Notes: generated by a model not told the origin, from the sequence alone. DNA of 64,000 nt from Phytophthora hibernalis (GCA_012656075.1 JAAKBF010000083.1:310001-374000), one strand, 5' to 3'. Counted from the stretch's first letter, positions 43,355-55,630 are shown. Made by a program: numbers and translations.

Positions 43355-44962
43355 TTTTGTCCGATGGTGTTCCGTACACAAATCCGTTTTTTTCTAATTG
43401 ATTAGAAATTCAAAAAGCAAAAGCACAGTTAGAAATAAAAAGCTGTAATATTTTATAATACTCATTAACCTTATACATGTAGCCACGCCTCGGAGGAGAC
43501 AGCATGCATGGAGACGGTTTTACCGGTACTACCTCCTCCTCTACTCTCTCGAATCTCCCGAAACTGGAGATGAAACTACGATCTCCAGAAATCATCTCTT
43601 TGCTGTGAGCTGCCGTTTCAGTTGCCCACCCCACCAGTAAAGTGCGTCTCCTTCCGCTTAAATACGGCCCAAGAGACGTAAAACCTCGTCTCTCGGGGTT
43701 TTAAATCTCCATCTTTTCTCCTCTCCTTCTAGGCGTGCATGTAACCTTAGCTGTACACGTTTAGGTACTCACATGATTCATTAACCTTATAGCCTTAACT
43801 GTACACGTTTAGGTACATAATATGTGATAATCATGTGAGTATAGCCTTAACTGTACACGTTTAGGTACATAATATGTGATAATCATGTGAGTACCTAAAC
43901 GTGTACAGCTAAGGTTTATCTTGTAAATACTTACGACATGTACTTACCGGTACTTTCTGTTTCGCAGGATTGCACACAACAGCATCGACGACCACCAAGC
44001 CTGTACCGGTACATGTATGTGACCGCTTGTCAGTCGAGATAAATTCTCTGAAATTTGTTTCAGAGCTAAGGAAGCTGAGATGTATGTTGCGCGAAGGTTT
44101 GCCGCCAGCTACTTGAGTGCAAATTCATGAACATTTATCGGCCCAAGTTCATCTCCTCGCGGTTTCGCGGCACAAGCAGATGCTGCGGCTGCGAAGCAGG
44201 CGCAGGAGATGCGCCGAGAACGTACACGTATAGCGTACTCCGTGCACATTAAATGAGAAACAAGTTAAACTTACTGGGGTTCCTGTTATTTTACACCTTT
44301 TTGCCGTCTCTGAATTCTTGTCTGAGTTTCAGAGCTTCTGCGTGCAACGCGCGACTTTATGTTGATGAATAACGAATTTATCATGTACAGCGGCTCTGTA
44401 GCACTTACGTACTGTGTACTGCTATCCCAGGACGATACCCGTAGTTTTGCTATGCCCGTTCTAGCTCTCGTCCTGTGCCGAAACCTTGATTTTCCTCAGC
44501 CCAAGCATTAGCTTCCCCGTCGCGTATGGGCAGTACTATTAATAATCTTACCAACAGACAGTCCACCACAGCATCCTCATGCTGTCCAATAGGTCAGGTC
44601 AGACCACACTCATTAAGATTGTCGTCCAGGTTCCAGGATTATTTTTGCTATCATAACGTTAGTAGGTAAGACAACAATGATCGAGCTCATAGTTGTACTG
44701 AAGGCCTTAGAGATCAATGTTCTCTGGATTTTATATCCAGAGTCTACCAGGGAACGAGGTCTGAATCCTTGCATTTCTGATACCTTTCGTAATACGATTT
44801 GAATACCAGCAAATAACCGGATCGGTTATTTTTTATGTGTGGTGGTTGACCCATCCTCAGAAGATTAGGAAAAATCCCTCTATGATATGATATTACTTAT
44901 AATCGTATTTTACCTGCAGCAGATGATTTATCCAAACCTTGTTTTTCTTCGAGCAACACGCT
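43355..44962. other. Gene-poor stretch
   Basis: No gene seen. Contains the palindromic/tandem repeat at 43743-43916 and many ACCGGTAC-type motifs. Confidence 0.5.
43743..43916. repeat. 36-bp inverted repeat enclosing a 52-bp direct repeat
   Basis: 43743-43778 is the exact reverse complement of 43881-43916. Between and overlapping, 43789-43840 and 43841-43892 are identical 52-bp direct repeats. A related GTTACACGTTTAGGTACTCA occurs near 50691-50710. Confidence 0.9.
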
Positions 44963-44994
44963 ACTACCGACTTCCTCGGCTTACAGTGGACACC
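44963..44994 (+). repeat. Short repeat flanking element B, left copy
   Basis: ACTACCGACTTCCTCGGCTT and the next 12 bases match 51583-51614 with three differences. The pair brackets element B in the same orientation. Confidence 0.6.
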
Positions 44995-45041
44995 CTACGG
45001 ACCGGTACAGTGCACCACCCTGAAAAAGTGACCTTCCGATT

Positions 45042-45488
45042 TTGGTTTCGTGCATCATCACGAATCCCGTCGACGTGCCGACTCAAGTTCATGTCTTCAT
45101 CTTCGGAATGCGTGAGGGTATGACGCGATACTGCCTCACGCGAGCGGAGCTGAAGACCATCAAAGCTGCCTTCGCCCTCGCGCTGCGCGAGGACTACACG
45201 GTCGCATCTTCATATGCGCGGCCGCTGACGCCCGAGGCTCGGGTGTCCGAGCCCGAGCGTATGGAAATTGACGCTATTGAGGCGGAGTCGAAGTCATCTA
45301 CCTCGACTTCTCGACGCTCCCGTGGCAGCAACAACAGCGGTCGTCAGCTGACGTGCTTCCGTTGTCGCAAGTCAGGTCCCCGTGCAGCAGTGAGCCGAGC
45401 ACCGGCTCCAGTCCTAGCGAGCGTTGAGGCCATCGGACATCCCGATGACAACTTCTCGGTCGCTCACCCAAACGGCCGAGACCAGTAG
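45042..45488 (+). pseudogene. gag C-terminal part of element B
   Basis: Reads FALALREDYTVASSYARPL and PERMEIDAIEAES as in the gag of element C. The zinc knuckle is damaged: CFRCRKSGPRAAVS has lost the His and last Cys (element C keeps CFRCQISGHRASVC). Confidence 0.75.
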
Positions 45489-45532
45489 GTGCGGGGCGCC
45501 CTATTGGCTGGAATGAAGGTCCCGGTCCCCCG

Positions 45533-46540
45533 GTGACAACCGGCCCTCCCAGCTTCCCCGTGCTTCATGCACACTTCAATGCCACCACCACGTCGGGCGA
45601 CAACAGGATGATCTTCGTTATTCTTCACGTTGCCGGCGCGGTGCGTCCGCTCCGCTGGCTGCTTGACTCCGGAGCCACGAACAACTTCATTCATGCGAAC
45701 TGCCTCTCGCTCCTTCCTCCGCATGTGCGAGTACGCGAGGGATTGGGCGAAGCCGTCGTCAAGCTAGCTGACGGCAAGCCACACCGCGCTCCTCGCCGAG
45801 ATGTTACTCTTCCGTACACATTCGACGGGTTCCGCAGCAATGATTACTTCCTGGTAATCGAGATGAACTATGCGTTCGACTGCATCCTCGGAATACCGTG
45901 GCTTGCCTGCTACCAGCCAGAGATCGACTGGTTAGCCCGATCAGTTGGGCGTCGGGTTTGGTTTGACGTTAGCGAGGTGTTCACTCACCCCCTCGTCGCC
46001 CGGACGCCCCATGTCTCCGTCGTGGACAGAGCTGCCACGACACCACCCCTACTACGAGTGAGCGATGGTCCTCACTGTCTGGTGTGTGCAACATCCGTCG
46101 CGGAGTCAGCAAACCACAGCCTATCGCAAGCGCGCAAGAGTACGACGAACACGACGGTCGAGCAGCGGCTCCCGTATGAGAATGAGGCGGACGAGCAGCG
46201 GCTCCCGCATGTGAACAACGCGGTCGAGCAGCGGCTCCCGTACAAGAATGACATACTCACGCAGGACCAACACCTGCGCGATACCGGCGTGGTCGAAAAC
46301 GAGTTGCTAGGCCTAGAAGACGGTGAATCGGCATCAAGTGAATCCTCGTCCAGCGACGACGCGACTTCAACCTCGAGCGATACCTCGAGGCAACCGAGGA
46401 AGTCCAAACGCCGGAAGTCACGAAGACGACGACTGCAGCGGCGCTCTGGGACACAGAGTGCGCGTCCGTCCACCGAGCTGATCAGCGTGGTTGAGTACTC
46501 GGACGGTTCCCCCAACCGAGTACGAGCTGTCGAGGGGTGA
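45533..46540 (+). pseudogene. Retropepsin and linker of element B
   Basis: Catalytic LLDSGATNNF near 45660 and CILGIPWLACYQPEIDW near 45882-45930. Then a Glu/Ser-rich linker with three copies of an EQRLP(Y/H) motif, ending at TGA 46538-46540. Confidence 0.75.
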
Positions 46541-46799
46541 ACCCGCCTTGCGACGCGAATGCCATCACGCGGCTTCCAGGTCTTTCTTCCTCCGCGACTT
46601 GAAGTCAGGCGACATCGAGCAAGTATGTCTGCTCACGAGTGCCGACTCACCCGCTGTTGACATTAACACAGTGAGGTTGCGACACCGTCGTGGCCGAAAG
46701 CCGCTGAACCCAAGTCAGCTCGAGAGGAACGATTCGTCGCGCAATCATGGGAAGCGCTTCAAGCGTCCGGTAACACTGTCTACTCACTCGAGCGCGAGT

Positions 46800-48140
46800 A
46801 CGAAGACGTCTTCCCGACAAAATTCCAGTAGAGCTGCCTGCGGATCGAGGTGTCCAACATGAGATCGACTTGTGCCCGGCGCGAAGTACTGCGTTACACG
46901 GCTGTGGCCACTGCCGCGCGACCAAGTGCAGGCGATCGATGAGCTCTTCGAAGGCCGTCGCAAATGAGGCCACGTGCGCGAGAGCACTTCACCACACTCA
47001 AGCCCTACCTTCTGTGTGAAGAAGGCGGGTGGCGCATCGTTCACGCGTTCAACAAGCTGAACGACGCCACCATCCCAGCTCAGACACCGATCCCGAGAAA
47101 GGACATGGTGTTGGATTCCAGGTCGGGAAGCGTCATCTACAGTGCGATCGATCTGACAGACGGCTTCTATCAGATCCTCCTGAGAAGCGCTGACGTTCCT
47201 CTGACGGCTGTGAGCACTCCGAGCGGTATGCTTTGGGAATGGATCACCATGCCACAGGGCCTGATGAACGCACCCACGACCTTCAACCAGATGGTTTCAC
47301 AAGTCCTCCGTCCGCTCCGCGACTTTGCGCCGAGCTACTTCGACGATATCTTCGTCCACAGTCGCGCTGAGAAAGACCCCAGTGCTGGCGACGTCCATCT
47401 CCGGCACTTGAGGCGGGTCTTTCAAGTGATGCGTGAAAACAAGCTGTATGCAAACTTGAAGAAGTGTGTCTTCTGCGCTCCGGAGATTACGGTGCTTGGC
47501 TATTACGTCAGTAAGGATGGAGTTCGCGCCGATCCGGAGAAGGTGTCTTCGATTTGTTCTTGGCCAACACCCAAGAGCCCGACGGAGTTGCGTCAATGGT
47601 TGGGCCTCGCCAACTATCTTCACAAGTACACGAAGGACTACGCAGGGCTCACTCAACCCCTCTCGTCACTGCTGAACAAGGACGCCGCTTGGTTTTGGCG
47701 TCCTGAACACCCAGATGCGTTTGCCGCTGTGAAGAAGAGCCTTGCATCAGCTCCTGTCTTGATGCTCCCGGATACGTCAAGACCGTTCCACGTCGTGTGT
47801 GACGCGAGTGACTTCGCCATCGGCTGCGCACTCATGCAATTTGACTATGAGGGCCGCGAGCGCGTCGTGAGCTACCAGTCACGACAGATGAAGCTGGCTG
47901 AGAAGAATTACCGGTTCACGACAAGGAGATTCTCGCGATGCGCTACGCTCTGATTAAATTCAGAGTGTATCTCCTGGGAGAACAAACCTTCGCGGCGTAC
48001 ACCGATCACGCGTCGCTGCGGACAGCGATGAAGGACCCCATCTCACTCAACGAGTGGCGCGATGGCTCTCCTTTTTCGTGGAGTACAACTTCGTCGTGCA
48101 CTACAAGCCTGGCAAGAACAATATTCTTGCCGACGAACTT
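46800..48140 (+). pseudogene. Reverse transcriptase and RNase H of element B
   Basis: The stretch 46964-47953 is open for 329 codons: IVHAFNKLNDATIPAQTPIP, YSAIDLTDGFYQ, MPQGLMNAPTTFNQM, SYFDDIFVHSRAE (YxDD), LGYYVSKDGVRADPEK, then RNase H DASDFAIGCALMQFD and VVSYQSRQMKLAEKNY. The RT start (HEIDLCP) and the RNase H end (YTDHASLRTA) are in other frames. Confidence 0.85.
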
Positions 48141-48168
48141 TCACGGGACCGGACTATAACCCCGGCGC

Positions 48169-49278
48169 GTGGGACGTCAACAGGGCCTTCCTGACGATGA
48201 GGACGACGACGAGGATTGCGCGGTGTGCGAGGCGCTCGGCATCAACTCGATGGCATCGATTCCGGTGATGCCACTCCGTCAGCAGATCGCTGACGCGTAT
48301 GAAGAGGATTCATTTTACTCCTCGATCATGACGCATGTGCGCAACCCCTCCGCAAAGACGCTGGAAAAATTGACTCGTCCAACGCGCTCGCACATCTCGC
48401 GCTACGCGCTCGACGATACACGATCAACAAGTTCGACGTTCCGCGCGTCGTCATTCCCGCCGATGACGACCTCCGTGCTCGCTTGGTGCGTGAGTTCCAC
48501 GACGCGCCCACCTGGGCCGCGAAAAGACGTTCGCGGTGCTATCGCGCGGGTTCTTCTGGCCACGAATGTACAAGTGGATTTGCAAGTGGGTGCGATCTTC
48601 CGACATATGTCAACGCGTCAAACCGTCAGCGTCCAATCAGGCCCCGCTTCGTCCACTACCCATCGCACGGGTGCGTGGCGATCCGTCAGCATGGACTTCA
48701 TCTTTGGACTACCCCGAGATGACCAGGGTCGGAGAGGCGTCCTGGTCTTCGTCGATCGCGTCAGCAAGATGGTTCACCTTGCTCCAGTCGTTGCCCAAGT
48801 GACCGCCGAGGATTCAGCAGTGATCTTCATCGACCTGGTCTTCCGCCACCATGGGCTGCCGGAGTCCATCGTCTCCGACAGAGATCCTCGCTTCACATCC
48901 GCCTTCTGGACGCGGATGTTCGATCTTCTCGGCACGCGTCTGCTGATGTCGACGGCGGCCCATCCAGAGACGGATGAGCAAACGGAGCGTGTTAACCGGG
49001 TACTAGAGGACGTACTCCGCAGCTATGGCACGTCGTTCTTGTTCTGGAGCTCCTTCCTGCCGCTTGCAGAATTCGCACTGAACAATGCGGTTCACGCGTC
49101 GACGGGGCTGACGCCGTTCTTCGTCAACAACGCGCGGCACCCGCGCGTTCCTGCTCTCCTTGCCGTCCATCGCGCCGAAGCACCTTCAGGCTTCACTCTT
49201 GGTGGGGGAGGAAACGCAGAAGCACCCCGGACGTCGGATGATAGTATGCGAAAGTCCTCTGTAACCATGGATACCTAG
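48169..49278 (+). pseudogene. Integrase of element B
   Basis: The DDE core is complete in one frame: RSVSMDFIFGLP, IVSDRDPRFTSAFW, TDEQTERVNRVLED (Gly of the usual TDGQTE changed to Glu). The zinc-binding part is broken in other frames (48483-48720). Ends at TAG 49276-49278. Confidence 0.85.
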
Positions 49279-49562
49279 TTAGGTACGCTGGGTACGCCCC
49301 CGACGCCTCACTCCATGGTCTTACTGTCAAGAAGACCTTGCCAACGGGCGGCTCGACGGGAGCCGTCGCGTTTGCATCGGACCAAGCCAATTTCGCTCCT
49401 AAGGAACTGCTGACGATGATCGACTCGGCAGCTGTATCCGATTTCCTACTGCATCGTCAGGCCGTCACGCGATTTGTCCGTGACGCGCTGTAAGTTGCCG
49501 TGGTCAAGTAGAAGCAAAATGCTGGTCGGAAGAACACTACGTTCTTCCGACGAGGCGAGCGC

Positions 49563-50241
49563 GTGCTGTTATTTACTGATGGCATCCAGTCGACTGCAAT
49601 CACAAACTTGGGCGCGAACAAACTCGCGCCACGCTTCATCGGACCGTTCAAGATGACTAAGGTTATCGGGGATGCCTACACCCTAGACATTCCTACAGCG
49701 ATGCGCCTGCACCCGACATTCTACGTCGGGCGCCTGAAGCCGTACGTCCCAGCGACAATCCTGGACGCCGACCCTCAGGCCAATCGCAGCGTCTCAAATG
49801 ACGACGCCGACGAGTCCGTCAGAGCACTCGCTCCACACGCGACTGCGTCACCAACCGTGCTACCACGCAGTCGAACGTCCCCAAGTGATGAAACCGTTCC
49901 GACATCGCGGAGCCACTGCTCCGCGATAGACGACGCCTGCTCGACAACATCAGAACGTCGCACCCAAGAACCACGAGGAACGTCGACAGATGCGGCAAGT
50001 CCCATACAGCCGCGAAGCATCGCCGCCCCTTGTTGACGGATTGGAAGCTCAGCGCTGGATCGTGGAGCGTCTGGTCGACCACGATATGCGCCTGCCTTCT
50101 GAAACTAGAACCCGCAAACGCGCATGGATTCGACGGACACCCGTGAAGCATTACCGGTGCGCTGGCTTCGTCACTCCCCTGCTAACGGAGCCGCGCAAGC
50201 AGCTGATGGAAGACGTCCCAGATGTGGTGAACGACTACTAG
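49563..50241 (+). pseudogene. Integrase tail and chromodomain-like end of element B
   Basis: LHPTFYVGRLKPYVPA near 49707-49755, a Ser/Thr-rich linker, then in another frame GLEAQRWIVERLVDHDMRL and RKQLMEDVPDVVNDY, the decayed chromodomain, ending at 50241. Confidence 0.65.
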
Positions 50242-50390
50242 TCCTCGCTCGCGCACACCAGCGCGAGCGATTCCAGCGCACCACCGACTTCTCAATTGAA
50301 TACACGCGCGGCTTCTCGAACGGCGACCACCGTTGCGGCGGCTCCCACCGCAACAAGCCGTCCGCGCCTTCTGCCACGCGCACGATACTT

Positions 50391-50504
50391 GTAACGGGGC
50401 CACGCTGGCCGACACCGTTTGCCGTGCAAAAGAACTTATGAAACCCAATGTTCTTCCGTGTGGTCCACACAAGCCCGCCTAAGTACGAGTACATGCCCCA
50501 CATA
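50391..50504 (+). repeat. Pre-LTR terminal segment shared with element A
   Basis: Closely matches 34876-34995 (TGTAACGGGGCCACGCTGG through GAGTACATGCCCCACAT), except for a short deletion of GGGGAG-type purines. In element A this is directly followed by the 3' LTR. Confidence 0.85.
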
Positions 50505-50985
50505 TTCAATGAGACAGTCGTAAAAGGTCTCTTGCTATATAAAAGTTTTCAAAATTCAAGGACAATTTTAGTTTTTACGATCGTAAAAGAAAATGCATAC
50601 AATTTCCAAGTTATTTCAAAATATTTGAATTTAGTTTTTACCACTGTCGCACTGAATCGGTGTGGTGAGTCTTCTGTATCAGGCACATGTTACACGTTTA
50701 GGTACTCATTCATTTTCATGATTAATAAAGTTGACAAACCGCTTCTAAATCATTTACTACCAGTATCAGTTTTTTACCCGCTTCTTCAGACCAAAATGGT
50801 ACTTAATTGGTACCTACGGGCCGTAGGCTACAGCCCGTACACGTAAGGGGGTGTTTCATTCGGGGACAGGTTATTTGGGGCAACTTTTTACTCTCGAATT
50901 TTATACAAAGGTCTGCTTATGCATTGCTACAGGTAATAAATTAGAAGGCCGACCACACTAAGGTTACACCAAAACCGCGATTGCG

Positions 50986-51072
50986 ATGAAGCGAGGCAGC
51001 ATGAAGGCACAATTCAACGATCCATATTACCAGAAGTGGGCCGCTTACTCGACGTACCTTCGTATTGATTAG
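50986..51072 (+). pseudogene. Possible RxLR effector C-terminal remnant
   Basis: 28 codons ending QFNDPYYQKWAAYSTYLRID, very like SDPKYEKWVGYTTYLKD of the broken effector at 41090-41482. No signal peptide or RxLR lies nearby. Too short to be sure. Confidence 0.35.
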
Positions 51073-51582
51073 GATAGGAACGATACTCAAATGAAGGCGA
51101 ACAATAAGCTGTACTTCGAAGTATTACATGCAGCAAAATGTTGGTTGAAGGAGTGTTGAAGGAATCCTAAATTCATCGATCTAGCATCACTTCGCTTCTA
51201 ATTAAACGGTTGCTACTTGTAACTATGCCAATCATGCCTGCGTATTTACTCAAACGAAACCCTTCCCAATGCGTGTAACTTTCTCACCATGTATCCAAAG
51301 GCTACTGTGCACTTCCCTATTTTTTGTTGTCCAAGGTAGCTGCAGGAAATGTTTCGTTCGAATTGCACATATAAGTTTCCGTGAATGATGCGATTTTAGA
51401 GTTTGTACGTAGTCTTGCATGAAAGTGAGAAGATAAGTCGTCAATGCAACGACGCACGCATATTCTTACAACACCTGTACTGTATGAATACCGGACAGTA
51501 ACCAAAAACATCTCAATACTGGGCACGCTCTTCAATTTAACGTTATTCAAAACGTACTATAGTAAACAGTGCTCGGTATTAT

Positions 51583-51614
51583 ACTACCGACTTCCTCGAC
51601 TTATAGTGGACCCC
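51583..51614 (+). repeat. Short repeat flanking element B, right copy
   Basis: Partner of 44963-44994, three differences in 32 bases. Confidence 0.6.
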
Positions 51615-52281
51615 GGCTTATAAGAGCGACCAATCGCATTGCAGTATTTGGACCCTCTCGCCGCCTCGGCTTATAAGTTCTGCTGCAATTATTTCGACAC
51701 AAATGTACTAGTATGCGCACCGGTATGACGACTTTCCTTCCGCGACTGCCAGTCATTCAGAGATTCTCCCAGTCCTCAGCCGCCCTTCTCCTGTTGCCTG
51801 CGTTGTTGGTGGATGCGCGCACTACTAGTCTCCTGCCGCTGTACTGATAGCGCCGCGTAGAGTATTCGAGCTCGCTGTTCTCATGTGATCCTAAATCTAG
51901 CAGCACTAACTCGTGGCGGTACAGTAGCAGCATGTACTGCGTTTTCGTGCAAGTTATTAGACCACATCACCCTTCCTGCTAGAAGTCGCTGGGGCTACTT
52001 TGATCAGGCGCATGTATCTGTATTACCTAAATCACGTAGCGGCTGACCATTGCACGGGCGTGGACGCGCTGATTGCGGTGCTGACATAGTTAGCCCGAAG
52101 CCGCTCTCTCTACAATGCAAATGTTGTCGAGCGATCGGTTTTGTAGCTTGTTAAGCAGAATGGACTTGTTAATCGCCCGTACCGCGTGTACTGTAGTGAC
52201 TCGTGGCACGCATCGTTTAACGAGTCATCATGACAGCAGACGTATTTAATACCTCATCGCCAACAAGACATTGGAGTGCCC

Positions 52282-52911
52282 TTAAGTACTAATACCGGTA
52301 CCGCTAACAGTAATCACGTGGCGCGTGCGCTGGACATAGTAATCACGCATTGACATCTTTCCTTGGCGGAGCGCGAAGAAGCTCGCGCGCATATGGGACT
52401 CATCTTGCGGGGGCTCGCATGCAAGGCGCAAGTCACTCTGGATAGCATCCAGAGTCGGGAACGCAGCGGCGTTGACTACGAGCCAGCCAAGCGCCCACTC
52501 TTTGGCTTTGCCGGTCAGTCGCGAAAGAAAGAAGCTCACCTTTGCTGACTCGTCTTCGAGCAGTCTCGAGGCAATCGTAATGTCGATCTCTCGGAACCAG
52601 CGATTCAGCGAGAGGCTGTCTTGTCCGACTCCGGAATACGCGGACATCTCGATCTTGATAACATCTCCCTTCGTGGAACGCGAGGGAGTCTGTACCAGCT
52701 GTTTTGCTTCGGCGAGCTCGCGTTCCACGAACTCTTGGGCAGCCTGACGCTGTGATTCTGCGGTCGCCGAACTCAGCAGGGTGGCGGCGACGGCCTCGCC
52801 GGTCACGTCGGCGAGGCGATGGAGAGCTTCTCACTCGATCCGCGTGAGGTGGAGAAATCTTCCATGCTCCAGGGTTACCGCCATGCCTTCAGGCTCCAAT
52901 ACTTGACTCAT
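52282..52911 (-). pseudogene. gag of a minus-strand Ty3 element (element D)
   Basis: The ATG at 52911 (MSQVLEPEGMAVTLEHGRF) is followed by a TGA where element C has Trp (FEWEALRRLA becomes IE*EALHRLA). The frame then stays open to 52282, with SLNRWFREIDITIASRLLED and ALRQGKMSMRDYYVQ of Ty3 capsid. The zinc knuckle end is missing. Its primer-binding site (TGGTAGCAC, minus, 52950-52942) abuts the 5' LTR of element C. Confidence 0.75.
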
Positions 52912-52966
52912 CTTGATATTGGTCATTGGAAGGACTACTAAGTGCTACCAGTTATAACGGGCCAGG

Positions 52967-53272
52967 TGTGAAACGGGCCTCCGTATCATTCTGTCATATC
53001 TACATTTATAGGTTCTTTCCTCCCATTGATCAAAAGGGACAGTGACCTGGTACTATCTGATTGGTCTGAAGTGCAATTACGTATCTTAGTTTTAGCCTGA
53101 CCCCCAGTTGGGTGGCTCACAATGGCCCTGGCCTTCCGCCAGGGTCTACTCCTAATAACAGAGTCATTTTAACCTTAAATCTCGCACGTCCTTCTCGGAC
53201 GTTCGTCTTAACCAAGCTTCCTCAAAGCACTCTATAGTACAAGCTATATAGCGTTGCTCTAGCCCCGTTACA
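52967..53272 (+). repeat. 5' LTR of element C
   Basis: About 306 bp from TGTGAAACGGGCC to GCCCCGTTACA, followed by CC and TGGTAGCAC. No second copy in the window, so the left end rests on the TGT...ACA rule. Confidence 0.65.
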
Positions 53273-53307
53273 CCTGGTAGCACTTTGTAGTCCTTCCAAC
53301 GACCAAG

Positions 53308-54353
53308 ATGAACGACCAACCGATGATTCATCTAGCGACGACTGAAGGTAGCGCTCGAGCGGATCTCGAGCGCACACAGTTCCCTCATCTCACTATCTTC
53401 GAGTGGGAAGCGCTGCGTCGCCTCGCGGCGGCATCAAGTGAAGCAGTAGTGTCCACAAGACTGATGAAAGGTACACCGGACCAACACCACGAGGCAGCCC
53501 AAGTATTCCTGGCGCGTGAACTCGCCGACCCACATCGGCGAGTGTTGACTCCACGTCAACCAGGAAGGAGGACGTCGTCAAGCTCGACGTCTCGAAGTAC
53601 AGTGGCGATGGCTCCAAGCGTCTCGCACTGAATCGCTGGTTCTGCGAAATGGACCTCGCATGCGAGGCCCGTCAACTACGTTCCGAGTTCGCTCGGAGTT
53701 ACTTCCTCCTGTCTAACCTTGCTGATAAGGCGAAGGAATGGGTCCTCGTCAATCAGATGGCTGATCCGTTCTGCTTCAGGACGATGGACGCACTCAAGGA
53801 TGATCTGCGCCGCGCGTTCGATCCTGTTCAAGACGATACCCAACAACGCACGGCCTTCCTGCAACTGAGGCAAGGAAAGCTCGCCATGCGCGATTACATC
53901 CAGCTCGCCCGTCACCTTGCGTCCTGCATTATCAAGAAACCCATGGACTCGGTGACCCAAGTTTACGTCTTTGTCTCCGGAATGAATGCTGGTTATCAGC
54001 GCTTCTACCTGACGCGGAAGCCTCCCGCGTCACTGGAGGACGCGTTCGACATTGCCCTCCGCGAAGACTACAATGTCTTAGCGTCGCAGACGTCCCTCTT
54101 TCCAGCCACCTCGAGCACGGAGCCCGAGCCAATGGAAATCGACACTATCCAAGAGGACCGCCCGCGTGGTGCATATGGCGGTCGCGGCCGCAACCGTCGC
54201 GGTCAAAGCAGTCAACAGCGTCCGTTGGTCTGCTTCCGATGCCAGATCTCTGGCCATCGTGCGTCTGTTTGTCGCGCTCCGACGCCGGTATCGGCGTCAA
54301 TTGAGATGGACGCTGCCAACTCCGGGCAGTCAAATAATGGGGACGACCAGTAG
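53308..54353 (+). pseudogene. gag of element C
   Basis: The ATG at 53308 (MNDQPMIHLATTEGSAR). One frame change near 53580-53630, then open from 53649 to 54353 (234 codons) with AKEWVLVNQMADPF, LQLRQGKLAMRDYIQLARHL and an intact CCHC knuckle CFRCQISGHRASVC. Nearly complete. Confidence 0.8.
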
Positions 54354-54479
54354 GGCGCGGGGCGCCCTACTGGTCACGGAAAGCCGACAGCTCTCTAGTG
54401 GCAGATCCGCCTCCCAGCCCCGCTGTGCTTCATGCGCAGCTACATACCACTACCTCCAGCAGCGACTAGCGACTAATCG

Positions 54480-55172
54480 TGTTGAGTCTGCACGTCGCGG
54501 GCGCGCGGCGTTCGCTCCGCGCGCTGTTGGATTCGGGCGCGACAAATAGCTTCGTTCGCGCCGACAGCCTGTTCGCAATGGTCCAGGCGAGATGGAGATC
54601 AAGTATGCTGATGGCGCTCGCTCCGGTTCGCCTATGAGTTCGACGGCTTCTGGAGTTCCGACGAATTTCTGGTGATAGAGCTGAGCGAATCGTTCGACTG
54701 CGTCTTCGGCATGCCGTGGATTGCTCGCCACCGGCCCAACGTTGACTGGCTCAACCACACGGTGCGACCGCGCGACATTGACGTGCCAGCGGTGCTCGCG
54801 CATCTTCGAACGGCGAGCACGCTGTGGCCCCACGTTGCCGTCATGGACCCAGACTCCATGACTCGTACCCTCCTTCAAGTGAGCGATGGCCCTTCTTGCG
54901 AGGTGTGCAGCCGGTCTCCGCGTCTCCATTGTCGTCGGGTGGAGTGCACTAGTGTGGCAAGCCCAGTCGCCGGGCGTCCGGAGACGGTTGGAGCCGCTGG
55001 GGCCTTGAATGGCGTCTTGCGCGGCTCGAACTCAAACTCGACAACGCGTTCTCGGCCCTCGAGAACATGTTCTCCAAACAACCACGTTTGCGCGGGAGCG
55101 GCGTCGCTGGACGCGTTGATGATGATGATGTTGATGATTTCGCTCCGCGTCGGCAGTGACCGACGCCGTTGA
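54480..55172 (+). pseudogene. Retropepsin region of element C
   Basis: The catalytic LLDSGATNSFVRAD is near 54522-54565 in one frame, and CVFGMPWIARHRPNVDWLNH near 54700-54760 in another. A short deletion between them removes part of the fold. Confidence 0.65.
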
Positions 55173-55630
55173 GCAACGACGAGGCGCGTCGACAGGGGTC
55201 GACGCTGCACCACGGTGAAGATTACTGCACCGGCCAGAGCCGGTGCGAGTAATGCGGAGATGAGGAGCGCCGGCAGTGGCCGCAGCAGCCCTCAGCATCG
55301 GATCCCGATGCATCGTTGTCTGACGTGAGTTCAGTTAGCAACGCCTCGTCGCACTCCAGGGGAGCGCGCTCCGTCGCAAGAAGCAGAAGAAGAAGCGCCG
55401 CGGCCGTCTCCGCCGGCGTTCAGGCTCGGACGCTGGGTCCGAGTCGGTGTCAACTACGGGGGCCGTCGCTGGCATGGCATTTATCCACGCCATCGAGCAC
55501 AACGGAGAAGAGTCGTACGCGCGCGACTTGCGCGTACATAATCCGCCGCGCACAGCGTCTGCGCTCACGGAGCTTTCAGTTCAATACTGGAAGGGCTTCC
55601 TACGCGACCTTCGTCGCGGCGACGTGGAAC

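Larger units (their letters stand above)
45040..50504 (+). mobile_element. Ty3/gypsy retrotransposon B, LTR-less
   Basis: A gag C-terminal part, protease, RT, RNase H, integrase and chromodomain in order. The 5' LTR and gag start are missing. The 3' end stops at the sequence that precedes the 3' LTR in element A, so that LTR is missing too. Frame changes and stops throughout. Confidence 0.85.
50505..52281. other. Gene-poor stretch
   Basis: No complete gene. Holds a possible RxLR-domain remnant (50986-51072) and the right copy of the 32-bp repeat (51583-51614), which continues into CGGCTTATAAG-type sequence resembling a pogo-type transposon end. Confidence 0.45.
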
